Below are positions 28,993 through 37,792 of a stretch of DNA of 64,000 nt, piece after piece. The DNA lies in NCBI RefSeq assembly GCF_009299795.1, contig NZ_VIGP01000003.1, forward strand, positions 310,001-374,000, written 5' to 3'. The first letter of the stretch is position 1. Each line of letters opens with the position of its first letter. The notes beneath the pieces were generated by a model. It was not told where the DNA came from, did not search any database, and was given only the letters and a program-made list of their open reading frames with translations. Position numbers and translations under genes: made by a program. The stretch comes from Brachybacterium subflavum (lineage in GTDB: Bacteria > Actinomycetota > Actinomycetes > Actinomycetales > Dermabacteraceae).

Positions 28993-30498
28993 ATGACTGC
29001 GCATGAGGAGCCCGCGACCGGAGGAGACGAGCCGGCCGAGTCCGTGCTCGCCGTCGTCTCCTCGCACGGCGACCAGGAGGTGCTGCTGGTCGAGCGGGAC
29101 GGGCGGCGCATGTGCCGGGTGCGCGCCACGACTCGCGAGGAGAGGGTGCATCTGCGGGACGTCGCACGCCTTCTGGACGCCCTCGGCGATGACGGGGTGA
29201 GGGCGGCGCCGCGGCTGCGGGGCGGGGACTCGGCCGGGCTGCTCCTGGAGCCGCATGCTCCGCTGCGCCTGGGCGGCGGCAGGCGCCGGGCCCAGCCGGA
29301 GGAGGCGACACCGCCCACGCTCGAACGGCATGCGCTGCACGATGCCCGCGAGGACCTCGAAGCACTCGTGAGCGCACTGCATGCGCGCGGGTGGGTGGTC
29401 GGGCTGGCGCCCGGCGCGGGGCTGGGGGCGAGGCCCGACGGCACGGTGGTGATCTCGGACCTGCGCGCGCTGCGGCGCGAGGGATCGGTGGGCGCGCGCA
29501 TGCAGGACCAGCACTGGCTCGATTCCGTGCTCGAGGATCAGGGTCGCACGCTGCGCAGGCGGCTCGACACGCTCCCAGGAGACTCGACGGCCCTCGCCGC
29601 GGAGGAGACCGCCTCTCCTGCGCCGGCGCACACCGCATCGTCTCCTCCCGTCGTGTCCGCTGCTTCCTCTCCTGAGTCACCGGCCGCTCCGCCCCTTCCC
29701 GTCCCCGCCCCGCCCCCGGCGTGGTCCGAGGGGTGGCGCGCGCGTCTCGCACGCGGCACGGACCCGACGCAGGCCTTCGTGTCCGACGAGGGGATCCTCG
29801 GCCCCGAGGCCCCCGATGCCGCACCACGGAGCCTCTCGCCGGGATCCGCACACGGGCGGCGCCCGGCGCGCGGACGGGGCGATCTCCTCCGCCGTCGGCG
29901 CCCGCGCCGGTGGGTTCCGCGGCGCGGCATGGTGCTCGTGGCCGCTGCCGCCGTGCTCGTGCTCGGGGGCGGCGCGACAGCAGTCGGCGCCGCACTGGTC
30001 CACCGCGACGCTCCGGCACCCATCGCGTCCCCGGTCCCATCCGGGACTCCGATGGCGACTGAGACCACGGCGTCCTCCGGTGCCGCCTCCTCCGCCGACG
30101 CGCCCGTGGCAGGGGCGACCGGGATCGAGGACCCCCGTGCGCTCGTGCAGGAGCTCGCACTCGGCCGCCACCGCTACGTGACGGGACGGGCGGAGACGAC
30201 CGTGTGCGCCCAGGGCGGTCCCGCCGCCGCGCAGGACGAGGCGCTGCGCGACGCCTACCACGACGTCGAGGTGGAGGGGGAGGGGCCGACGGTGACGAGC
30301 GCGCAGATCGAGCAGCTCGACGAGCAGGAAGGGACTGCGCGTGTCCGGGCCACGCTCGACCAGGGCGAGCTGCGGCTCACCACGAGCGACGGCGCGGTCG
30401 TGGTGCGGCCCGCAGCCGGCGAGCAGGAGGTCGTCCTCGACCTCGTCCGCGAGGACGGCAGCTGGCGTGTGCGCGCCGCAGGCCCCGTCGAGGCCTAG
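28993..30498 (+). CDS. Single-pass membrane protein with a degenerate kinase-like domain
   Basis: About 501 residues. Residues ~1-190 read like the C-lobe of a protein kinase without the catalytic residues: ALHARGWVVGLAPGAG aligns with the usual ALHxxGxVHGDLxPxN, and GTVVISDLRAL with GxVxLxDFG. A Pro/Ala/Ser-rich linker follows (~190-300), then a transmembrane helix from about residue 313 (MVLVAAAAVLVLGGGATAVGA). The ~140-residue outer domain has one Cys. The ATG at 28993 has no clear ribosome site; GTG at 28978 is an alternative. A pseudokinase is my inference. A strong palindrome terminates it. Confidence 0.7.
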   Translation: MTAHEEPATGGDEPAESVLAVVSSHGDQEVLLVERDGRRMCRVRATTREERVHLRDVARLLDALGDDGVRAAPRLRGGDSAGLLLEPHAPLRLGGGRRRAQPEEATPPTLERHALHDAREDLEALVSALHARGWVVGLAPGAGLGARPDGTVVISDLRALRREGSVGARMQDQHWLDSVLEDQGRTLRRRLDTLPGDSTALAAEETASPAPAHTASSPPVVSAASSPESPAAPPLPVPAPPPAWSEGWRARLARGTDPTQAFVSDEGILGPEAPDAAPRSLSPGSAHGRRPARGRGDLLRRRRPRRWVPRRGMVLVAAAAVLVLGGGATAVGAALVHRDAPAPIASPVPSGTPMATETTASSGAASSADAPVAGATGIEDPRALVQELALGRHRYVTGRAETTVCAQGGPAAAQDEALRDAYHDVEVEGEGPTVTSAQIEQLDEQEGTARVRATLDQGELRLTTSDGAVVVRPAAGEQEVVLDLVREDGSWRVRAAGPVEA

Positions 30499-30532
30499 TC
30501 CGCGAGCGCCCGGCAGGAACGCCCCGAGACGC

Positions 30533-30570
30533 GCGAGAGCCCGGCACCGATCACGGTGCCGGGCTCTCGC
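30533..30570. terminator. Bidirectional terminator between the pseudokinase-like gene and E2
   Basis: Perfect 17-base arms (30533-30549 and 30554-30570) around a 4-base loop ATCA. It lies 34 bases after the plus-strand stop and 43 bases after the convergent E2 stop. Confidence 0.8.
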
Positions 30571-30613
30571 GGTGCGGTCCGCCGCGGCGGATCAGCCGCA
30601 GCGGATCAGACCG

Positions 30614-32452
30614 TCACAGGCCGAGCTCGGACCCGAAGGCCCCGCCCTCGAGGCGCTGCTTCATGAAGGACAGGAAGCGCGCTGCGTCCCCGCCGTCGAC
30701 CAGGCGGTGGTCGTAGGAGAGGAACAGGTACATCATCGAGCGGACGGCGATCACCTCGTCGCCCTCCTCGGTGGTGATCACCGCGGGACGCTTGACGATG
30801 GTGCCGCAGCCCAGGATGCCGACCTGCGGGTTCGGCACGATCGGAGTGTCGAACAGGGCGCCGCCGGAGCCCGTGTTCGTGATCGTGAAGGTCGCGCCCT
30901 GGAGGTCGTCCGGACCGAGCTTGTTGCCCTTGGCCTTCGACCCCAGCTCGCCGATCTGGCGCGCGAGGCCCGCCAGGTTCAGGTCGCCGGCGTTCTTGAT
31001 GACCGGGACCACGAGCCCGCGATCGGTGTCCGCGGCCATACCGATGTTCTCGGATCCGTGGTACCTGATGACGTCGCCGTCGATCTCCGCGTTCAGCTTC
31101 GGGTACGTTTTCAGCGCCTCGACGGCCGCCTGCATGATGAACGGCAGGAAGGTCAGCTTGGCGCCCTCGCGCTGGGCGAAGGAGTCCTTGGCCTGCGTGC
31201 GCAGCTTCGCGATGCGGGTCATGTCGACCTCGACCGCCGTGGTCAGCTGCGCCTGCGTCTGCAGGGACTCGACCATCCTCGAGGCGACGATCTTGCGCAG
31301 ACGCGACATCTTCTCCTCGGTGCCGCGCAGCGGGGAGACCTCGACCTTGGGCGCCTGGCCCGACGGGGCCGCCGATGCCGGAGCGGCGGCGGGCGCCGCG
31401 GCCGGGGCGGACGCCGCCTTCTGCTCGTCGATCGCCTTCTGGACGTCCTGCTTGCGGATCCGGCCGCCGAGACCGGAGCCGGTCACCGTGGACAGGTCGA
31501 CGCCCGCATCGGCCGCCATCTTCCGCACGAGGGGCGTCACGTACCCGGAGGCCTCGGCGCCGGAGACGGCATCGGCGGCCTTCGGAGCCGGGCTCGACGG
31601 CGCGGCGGGCGCGGCAGCGGGTGCCGGGGCGGGCTCGGGAGCCTTCTCAGCGGGCTTCGACTCCGCCTTCTCCTCGGGCTTCGGCTCGGCCTTCTCCGCG
31701 GGCTCCTCCTCCGCCTTCTGCGCGGGCTCCTCCTGGGGAGCGGCCGCCGGGGCGGCCGGGGCGGAGGAGGCGCCTGAGGCGTCGCCGATGACGGCGATCA
31801 CGGAGCCGACCTCGGCGTCCTCGTCCTCCTGGACCCGGATCTCGAGGAGCGTGCCGCCGACGGGCGAGGGGATCTCGGTGTCGACCTTGTCGGTCGAGAC
31901 CTCGAGCAGCGGCTCGTCCTCGTCGACGCTGTCGCCGACCGACTTGAGCCACCGGGTGACGGTGCCCTCGGTGACGGACTCGCCGAGCGCGGGCATGGAC
32001 ACCTCGGTGCCGCTCGCGGAGCCGCCGGCCGGGGCCTGATCCGCCGAGCCCTCGTCCTGCGGGGTCTCGGAGTCGCCGGAGGTGGCGGGCTGCTCGGAGG
32101 CGGACTGCTCGGTCGAGGGGGCTGCGGTCTCGTCGGAGGCGAGGTCCTCGCCGCCGTTCTCCGACGCCTCCTCGCTCGCACCCGAGTCGCCGGAGTCGGA
32201 GTCCCCGGAGCCCGAGCCGTCGCCGATCAGGACGAGATCGGCGCCGACCTCGGCGTCCTCGTCCTCCTCGACCAGGATCTTCTCGATCGTCCCGGCGACG
32301 GGGGAGGGGATCTCGGTGTCCACCTTGTCGGTCGAGACCTCGAGCAGCGGCTCGTCGACCTCGACGGTGTCACCGACGGACTTGAGCCACCGGGTGACGG
32401 TGCCCTCGGTGACGGACTCGCCGAGTGCCGGCATCTTCACGGTTTCGGACAT
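30614..32452 (-). CDS. sucB: Dihydrolipoamide acyltransferase E2 with two lipoyl domains
   Basis: E2 core of a 2-oxoacid dehydrogenase complex; in actinobacteria this gene (dlaT/sucB) commonly serves pyruvate dehydrogenase. It has 612 residues: lipoyl domain 1 (~2-76) and lipoyl domain 2 (~150-225), each with the lipoylated Lys in EVSTDKVDTEI. They are joined by acidic and Ala/Pro-rich linkers. The E3-binding domain follows (~318-355, YVTPLVRKMAADAGVD), then the catalytic domain with the active-site DHRLVDGGDAA. ATG at 32452 has GGAGGAG upstream. It lies 23 bases after lpd in the same operon. The two lipoyl domains share long identical DNA stretches. Confidence 0.95.
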   Translation of the reverse strand: MSETVKMPALGESVTEGTVTRWLKSVGDTVEVDEPLLEVSTDKVDTEIPSPVAGTIEKILVEEDEDAEVGADLVLIGDGSGSGDSDSGDSGASEEASENGGEDLASDETAAPSTEQSASEQPATSGDSETPQDEGSADQAPAGGSASGTEVSMPALGESVTEGTVTRWLKSVGDSVDEDEPLLEVSTDKVDTEIPSPVGGTLLEIRVQEDEDAEVGSVIAVIGDASGASSAPAAPAAAPQEEPAQKAEEEPAEKAEPKPEEKAESKPAEKAPEPAPAPAAAPAAPSSPAPKAADAVSGAEASGYVTPLVRKMAADAGVDLSTVTGSGLGGRIRKQDVQKAIDEQKAASAPAAAPAAAPASAAPSGQAPKVEVSPLRGTEEKMSRLRKIVASRMVESLQTQAQLTTAVEVDMTRIAKLRTQAKDSFAQREGAKLTFLPFIMQAAVEALKTYPKLNAEIDGDVIRYHGSENIGMAADTDRGLVVPVIKNAGDLNLAGLARQIGELGSKAKGNKLGPDDLQGATFTITNTGSGGALFDTPIVPNPQVGILGCGTIVKRPAVITTEEGDEVIAVRSMMYLFLSYDHRLVDGGDAARFLSFMKQRLEGGAFGSELGL

Positions 32453-32475
32453 GTTCTTCTCCTCCTGGGGGCGGC

Positions 32476-33879
32476 TCAGGCGTGGGCGTGCAGAGGCTTG
32501 CCGGCGAGCGCCAGATGCGCCTCGCCCAGGGCCTCGTTCTGCGTGGGATGGGCGTGGATGAGGGAGGCGACGTCCTCGGGGTAGGCCTCCCAGTTGACGA
32601 TGAGCTGCGCCTCACCGATCTGCTCGGACATGTTGGTGCCGATCATGTGGACGCCCACGACCGGGCCGTCCTTCTCCCGGACGAGCTTGACGAAGCCCGT
32701 CGTTCCCAGGATCTGGGACTTGCCGTTGCCGCCGAGGCCGTATTCGTAGGTCTCGACGCCCTCGTCGCCGAACTCCTCCTTGGCCTGCTTCTCGGAGAGG
32801 CCGACGGACCCCAGCTGCGGCTCGCAGTAGGTCACGCGGGGGATGCCGGACTCGATGATCGGGGCGGGGTTCAGGCCGGCGATGCGCTCGGCCACGAAGA
32901 TGCCCTGCTGGAAGCCGCGGTGGGCGAGCTGGAGGCCGGGCACGATGTCGCCGACGGCGTAGACGCCGGGGACGTTCGTCTCGAGGGTCTCCTTGTTCGC
33001 GAGCACGAATCCGCGGTCCATCTCGATGCCCTGATCCTCGTAGCCGAGGTCCTTGGTGCTGGGCCCGCGGCCGACGGCCACCAGGAGGTAGTCGCCCTCG
33101 TAGACGGTGCCGTCCGCCAGGCTGACCTTCACACCGGTGTCGGTCTGCTCGCACTTCTCGAAGAAGATGCCGAGCGAGAAGGCGATCCCGCGCTTCTTGA
33201 AGGCGCGCTCGAGGGCCTTGGAGAGCGACTCGTCCTCGTTCGCCGCGAGGTGGGGGAGGCCCTCCACGATCGTCACGGACTCGGCCCCGAGGGACTTCCA
33301 CACCGAGGCGAACTCGACGCCGATCACGCCGCCGCCCAGGATGATCGGGTTCTTCGGGATCTCGGTCAGCTGCAGCGCCGCCTCCGAGTCGAGCACGCGG
33401 CCGCCGAGCTCGAGGCCGGGCAGCGACTTCGAGTAGGAGCCCGAGGCGAGCACGACGTTCTCGCCGGTCAGGGTGCGGGTGCCGTTCTCGGTCTCGACCG
33501 TGACGGTCTTGGGGCCGGTGAGGCGGCCGAAGCCCTCGACGTACTCGACCTTGCGGCTCTTCACGAGGCCCTGGAGGCCCTTGTACAGGCGTCCGATGAC
33601 CTTGTCCTTGAAACCGAGCATCTGCGGGACGTCCACGCCCTTGACGTCGATGGCGAGACCGAAGGTGCCGCCCTCCTTCGCGTTGTCGGCGACCTCGCCG
33701 ACGTGCAGGAGGGCCTTGGTGGGCACGCAGCCGCGGTGCAGGCAGGTGCCGCCGAGCTTGTCCTTCTCGACGAGCGCGACGCTCTTGCCGAGCTCCGCGC
33801 CGCGCAGCGCGGCCGCGTAGCCGCCGCTGCCGCCTCCGAGGATGACGATGTCGAACTGGTCAGTGGGTGATTCCGTCAC
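32476..33879 (-). CDS. lpdA: Dihydrolipoamide dehydrogenase (E3)
   Basis: Flavoprotein that reoxidises dihydrolipoamide with NAD. The 467-residue protein has the FAD motif ILGGGSGGYAAALRGAELG, the redox-active disulfide GGTCLHRGCVPTK, the NAD-binding PIILGGGVIGVEFASVW, GVYAVGDIV and the C-terminal catalytic HAHPTQNEA. GTG at 33879 is the best start, with GGGAG upstream; an ATG at 33912 is possible. It is directly upstream of the E2 gene. With aceE (1790-4537) these complete pyruvate dehydrogenase. A TAGCAT box at 33943-33948 is a weak promoter candidate. Confidence 0.96.
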   Translation of the reverse strand: MTESPTDQFDIVILGGGSGGYAAALRGAELGKSVALVEKDKLGGTCLHRGCVPTKALLHVGEVADNAKEGGTFGLAIDVKGVDVPQMLGFKDKVIGRLYKGLQGLVKSRKVEYVEGFGRLTGPKTVTVETENGTRTLTGENVVLASGSYSKSLPGLELGGRVLDSEAALQLTEIPKNPIILGGGVIGVEFASVWKSLGAESVTIVEGLPHLAANEDESLSKALERAFKKRGIAFSLGIFFEKCEQTDTGVKVSLADGTVYEGDYLLVAVGRGPSTKDLGYEDQGIEMDRGFVLANKETLETNVPGVYAVGDIVPGLQLAHRGFQQGIFVAERIAGLNPAPIIESGIPRVTYCEPQLGSVGLSEKQAKEEFGDEGVETYEYGLGGNGKSQILGTTGFVKLVREKDGPVVGVHMIGTNMSEQIGEAQLIVNWEAYPEDVASLIHAHPTQNEALGEAHLALAGKPLHAHA

Positions 33880-34057
33880 CGGTGAGCTCCCTCGGGTCGT
33901 CCGAACCGGCACGGGCCGTGGCGGCCGTGCCCATACCCCACCATGCTAGGCCACCTCCCTGCCCGGGGTGGGCAGGATTCGGGGGCCGAGCACGGTGGGG
34001 TCGGGCACGTCTCACCGGCGGCGGGGCCGCCCGGCGCCGGATGCGCCGGGGCGGGGA

Positions 34058-35527
34058 TCAGCGGGCGCGCGACTCGAGCACCGCGAGCACGGTCCGCACG
34101 CTCATGCCGGTCGCGCCCTTGCCCATGTACCCCTGCGGGGAGTCGGCGAAGCCGGGGCCGGCGATGTCCAGATGGGCCCACGGCGTGCCGCCCACGAACT
34201 CGCGCAGGAAGATGCCTGCGGTGAGCGCGCCGCCGGAGCGGCCCGCGCCGATGTTCCGCAGGTCCGCGACCCGGCCGTCGATGCCCGCCCGCAGCTCCTC
34301 GGGGAAGGGCAGCGGCCAGAAGGGTTCGCCGGCGACGTCGGCGGCGGCGAGCACCTCCGTGCGCGCCTCGTCCGTGCCCATCACGGCGGCCGTGCGGTCT
34401 CCGAGCGCGACCACGGCCGCGCCCGTGAGGGTCGCGACGTCCATCACCAGGTCGGGCTCCTCGGCGACGGCGTCGACGAGGGCGTCGGCCATCACCATGC
34501 GGCCCTCGGCGTCGGTGTTCAGCACCTCGACGGTGCGGCCGTTGCGCATGGTGACCACGTCGCCCGGACGCTGGGCGCCGCCGCCGGGCATGTTCTCGGC
34601 GATGGCGAGGAAGGCCGTGACCTTCACGGGGAGTCCGAGGCGGGCGGCGCCGACGGTCGCGGCGAGGACGGTCGCGGCGCCGGTCATGTCGGACGTCATG
34701 TCGTCCATGCCGGGGCCGGGCTTCAGCGAGATGCCGCCGGTGTCGAAGGTGATGCCCTTGCCCACGAGCGCGACGTGCTCGCCCGCGCCCTCGGGCGCGT
34801 ACCGCACGCGCACGAGGCGCGGCGGGCGCGCCGATCCCTGGCCGACGCCGACGATGCCGCCGTAGCCGCCCGCAGCGAGCTGCTCCTCGTCCAGCACGCT
34901 GACCTCGAGCGGGAGGTCGGCCGCGATCTCGGCGGTGCGCTGCGCGAAGGACTCCGGGTAGAGCAGGTTCGGCGGAGTGTTGACGAGGTCGCGGGTCACG
35001 TTGACGACCTCGGCGAGGATGCCGGCGCGCTCGGCGGCCGCTGCCGCGCCGTCGTCCGCCGTCCCCTCGTCCGCGACGAGCACGATCTGCTGCAGGGGCG
35101 CGGACGACGAGGACGCATCCGACTTGTGCGCGGTGAAGGAGTAGGCGCCGAGCGCCGAGCCCTCGGCCGCGGCGGCGAGCTGCTCGCCCGTCCCGCCCGG
35201 CACGGCCACGGCCGCGCTGCCCACGCCGCCCAGCGAGCGGGTCGCACCGCCGAAGGCGCGGCGCAGGACGACCGCGTCGGCGTCGGCGAGGCTGCGCGCG
35301 CCCAGGCCCACGAGCAGCACCGTGGACGCGGCGACGCCCTCGGGCGAGGGCAGGCGCGTGAGTTCGTCCTGCGCGCCGGATCCGCCGACGGCGACGAGGA
35401 CGGGGGAGAGCTCGGGAAGGCCGACGACGGCGGGGCCCGCGCCCTCCTCGCCCGTGAGGACCGGGAGGACCAGGACGTCGGCCGTGACGGACTGAACTGT
35501 GCTGGGGGATGTGGTGATGGAGACCAT
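34058..35527 (-). CDS. pepA: Leucyl aminopeptidase (M17)
   Basis: Two-metal cytosolic aminopeptidase. It has 489 residues; the C-terminal catalytic domain has VGKGITFDTGGISLKPGPGM (Lys and Asp ligands), MTSDMTGAATV and the signature NTDAEGRMVMADAL. The N-terminal ~180 residues form the divergent macro-like domain. ATG at 35527 lies 6 bases after a TACGAT box on the minus strand (35534-35539), so it is probably leaderless, although AGAGGA is also there. It is followed by lpd-E2 178 bases on, the same order as in other actinobacteria. Confidence 0.95.
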   Translation of the reverse strand: MVSITTSPSTVQSVTADVLVLPVLTGEEGAGPAVVGLPELSPVLVAVGGSGAQDELTRLPSPEGVAASTVLLVGLGARSLADADAVVLRRAFGGATRSLGGVGSAAVAVPGGTGEQLAAAAEGSALGAYSFTAHKSDASSSSAPLQQIVLVADEGTADDGAAAAAERAGILAEVVNVTRDLVNTPPNLLYPESFAQRTAEIAADLPLEVSVLDEEQLAAGGYGGIVGVGQGSARPPRLVRVRYAPEGAGEHVALVGKGITFDTGGISLKPGPGMDDMTSDMTGAATVLAATVGAARLGLPVKVTAFLAIAENMPGGGAQRPGDVVTMRNGRTVEVLNTDAEGRMVMADALVDAVAEEPDLVMDVATLTGAAVVALGDRTAAVMGTDEARTEVLAAADVAGEPFWPLPFPEELRAGIDGRVADLRNIGAGRSGGALTAGIFLREFVGGTPWAHLDIAGPGFADSPQGYMGKGATGMSVRTVLAVLESRAR

Positions 35528-35533
35528 TCCTCT

Positions 35534-35539
35534 ATCGTA
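35534..35539 (-). promoter_or_regulatory. -10 box of pepA
   Basis: TACGAT on the minus strand with exactly 6 bases to the ATG at 35527. The -35 is weak (GTCGAA, spacing 18). Confidence 0.5.
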
Positions 35540-35637
35540 TGCGGAGGTCCGCGGCCCTTCGACCGGTCGGCGCCCGGACCTCGGATCCGTCGGCGGCAGG
35601 CGATCGCGCACCATGCGATCGCGGAACAGGAGTGGGC

Positions 35638-36000
35638 GTGGGCGTGCTCGCCGTCGCGGTGTACGCGCTGTCCGGCCTCACCGCCGCGCTGGCCCTCCTG
35701 TACGTCGCCAAGTCGCTCGCCGCGGACTTCCTGCTGCTCGCCGGCCCGGCCGCGATCATGCTCGTCTGGCTGCTCGAGGGACTGGTGTGGGCCTATCGGG
35801 ACATGACGGCAGGTCCCGCGCCGGATCGGATCACCCTGTACGGCTACCTGCTGACCGGTCTCGTGATGCCGCTGGGGGCCGCCTGGCTGGGAGCGACCGA
35901 GCGCACCCGCTGGGGCAGTGCCGGGATCGCCCTGGCCGCGATCACCCAGCTCGTCCTGCAGATGCGTCTGCCCCAGATCTGGCCCGGAGGCCCCGCATGA
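35638..36000 (+). CDS. Small polytopic membrane protein
   Basis: About 120 residues with four hydrophobic segments separated by short loops; the only longer polar loop (YRDMTAGPAPDRITLYG) lies between the second and third. No family is recognised. Three in-frame GTG codons (35632, 35638, 35644) compete; 35638 has AGGAG about 6 bases upstream. The gene overlaps the next membrane protein gene by 4 bases, so both are probably made together, followed by pyrD. It is divergent from pepA. Confidence 0.75.
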   Translation: MGVLAVAVYALSGLTAALALLYVAKSLAADFLLLAGPAAIMLVWLLEGLVWAYRDMTAGPAPDRITLYGYLLTGLVMPLGAAWLGATERTRWGSAGIALAAITQLVLQMRLPQIWPGGPA

Positions 36001-36536
36001 GTACCGATCCCACGTCCACAGGTCCCGCATCCGCCGGACCTGCGCCCGCCGACGGCCCGGACCGCCGCGACCCGTCCCGCCGGGGCGCCGTCGACCCCAC
36101 GGGGTCGGTGCGCCGGCGGGAGCGGGGATTCGCGACGCTGCTCATCGTCGTCTACGGCATCCTCGCCCTCGCGGCGACGGGCCGCGCGACCTACGAGCTC
36201 GCCGCGAAGTTCACCGAGGCCCCGCTGCCATACACCCTCTCGCTGGTCTCGGCCCTCACATATGTCGTGGTGACGGTCCTGCTGGTCCGACGGGGCGCAC
36301 GCTCGCGTGCAGCGCTCTGGGTGTGCGGGATCGAGCTGGTCGGCATCCTCGTGGTCGGCTCGCTGACGACCTTCGCGCCGGGCCTCTTCGAGGTCTCGAC
36401 GGTCTGGTCGCACTTCGGCTCGGGCTACGGCTTCGTGCCGCTGCTGCTGCCGATCGTCGCGATCGTCTACCTGCTCGTGCACCGCCGTGCAGCCGCGCGC
36501 GGGACGTCCGACGCAGGACGTACGGTGAGCGCGTGA
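35997..36536 (+). CDS. Four-helix membrane protein upstream of pyrD
   Basis: 179-residue membrane protein. A polar, Pro/Asp/Arg-rich N-terminal tail of ~45 residues is followed by four transmembrane segments (first: FATLLIVVYGILALAATG). The last loop is aromatic (TVWSHFGSGYGFVPLL) and the C-terminus is basic. The pattern is common in actinobacterial genes of unknown function. Start and stop both overlap neighbours by 4 bases (35997 with the upstream gene, 36533 with pyrD), indicating a translationally coupled three-gene unit. Confidence 0.8.
   Translation: MSTDPTSTGPASAGPAPADGPDRRDPSRRGAVDPTGSVRRRERGFATLLIVVYGILALAATGRATYELAAKFTEAPLPYTLSLVSALTYVVVTVLLVRRGARSRAALWVCGIELVGILVVGSLTTFAPGLFEVSTVWSHFGSGYGFVPLLLPIVAIVYLLVHRRAAARGTSDAGRTVSA
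36521..36526 (+). promoter_or_regulatory. Possible internal -10 box before pyrD
   Basis: TACGGT lies 6 bases before the pyrD GTG at 36533, inside the end of the upstream gene. It fits the leaderless spacing seen elsewhere in the window, so pyrD may have its own promoter. Confidence 0.35.
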
Positions 36537-37705
36537 CCTCCTCGACCCCGGACCCCCGCTCCCGCACGTCGGCCCGCCCGGTCCCGGCCGGCGCCCCGCC
36601 CCGCGCCCTGCGGCCCTACGCGGTGCTCTTCGACCACGTGCTGACCCGCCTGGACCCCGAGCGCGCGCACCGCCTCACGGTGCAGGCGCTGCGCCTCGCC
36701 CAGGCGGTCCCCGGCGGGCATCTCGCGCTGCGCACCCTGTTCGGCACCCCGCGCCCCCTGGGTCGCGGGCATGCACCCGTGCACGCGCTCGGGCACGAGC
36801 ACCCGACGCCCTTCGGCCTCGCCGCCGGCTTCGACAAGGACGCCGAGGTCCCGCTCGGCCTGCTGGACCTCGGCTTCGGGCACGTCGAGGTCGGGACCGT
36901 CACGGCGAAGCCGCAGCCGGGCAATCCGCGCCCGCGCTCCTTCCGCCTGCTCGCCGACCGTGCACTGGTCAACCGCATGGGCTTCAACAACCACGGAGCG
37001 GCGGCGGCGGCCGAGCGGCTCGCCCTGGTGCGCCGCACCGAGCGCGGGCAGCGCGCCGTGATCGGCGTGAACATCGGCAAGACCAAGGCGACGCTGCTCG
37101 CCGACGCGGCCGAGGACTACCGCTTCAGCGCACGCACGCTCGCGCCCTACGCCTCGTACCTCGCGATCAACGTGTCCAGCCCCAACACGCCGGGGCTGCG
37201 CGACCTGCAGTCGACCGACGCGCTGCGCCCGATCCTCGCCGCGGTCCTCGAGGAGGCCGGAGCCGTGGGCTCGCGGCTGGGCCGCGAGGTGCCGGTGCTC
37301 GTGAAGATCGCGCCCGACCTGCACGACGAGGACGTGCGCGCGGTCGCCGCCCTCGCGCGGGACCTGGGACTCGCGGGCGTGATCGCGACCAACACGACCA
37401 TCGACCGGCCTCGGGACCTGCGCACGGCACGTCACCGGATCGAGCGCATCGGCGCCGGCGGGCTCTCGGGGCCCGTCCTCGCCCACCGCTCGCGGGAGGT
37501 CCTCGCGATCCTCCGCGAGCAGCTGCCCGCGGAGATGACGATCATCAGCTGCGGAGGCGTCGTCACCGCCGAGGACGTGCAGGAGCGCCTCGTCGCCGGC
37601 GCCGACCTCGTCCAGGGCTACACGTCCCTCATCTACGAGGGCCCGGCCTGGCCCGGACGGATCGGCCGCGCCCTCGGGCGGGGGCGGCGGGGCCGCCGCG
37701 ACTGA
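36533..37705 (+). CDS. pyrD: Dihydroorotate dehydrogenase, quinone-dependent (class 2)
   Basis: Membrane-associated flavoenzyme of pyrimidine synthesis, passing electrons to quinones. The 390-residue protein has the class 2 N-terminal helix region, then [29 protein letters not shown], the catalytic region [32 protein letters not shown] and [10 protein letters not shown]. The GTG start overlaps the previous stop (GTGA). The basic Arg/Gly-rich C-terminus is unlikely to be catalytic. Other pyr genes are not in the window. Confidence 0.95.
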   Translation: MTSSTPDPRSRTSARPVPAGAPPRALRPYAVLFDHVLTRLDPERAHRLTVQALRLAQAVPGGHLALRTLFGTPRPLGRGHAPVHALGHEHPTPFGLAAGFDKDAEVPLGLLDLGFGHVEVGTVTAKPQPGNPRPRSFRLLADRALVNRMGFNNHGAAAAAERLALVRRTERGQRAVIGVNIGKTKATLLADAAEDYRFSARTLAPYASYLAINVSSPNTPGLRDLQSTDALRPILAAVLEEAGAVGSRLGREVPVLVKIAPDLHDEDVRAVAALARDLGLAGVIATNTTIDRPRDLRTARHRIERIGAGGLSGPVLAHRSREVLAILREQLPAEMTIISCGGVVTAEDVQERLVAGADLVQGYTSLIYEGPAWPGRIGRALGRGRRGRRD

Positions 37706-37792
37706 GCCCGCGGGCGCCGACGGCCCGGGCGCGACGGCGCGGGCGCGACGGCGCGGAGCAGACCAGCATCCTGGAGAGGAGGGAGCGCAGCG

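Noticed and set aside
28081-29631. 516-codon minus-strand frame across lipB and the pseudokinase-like gene
   Set aside because: Overlaps both genes in the wrong frame; Arg/Gly/Ala-rich shadow sequence with no motif.
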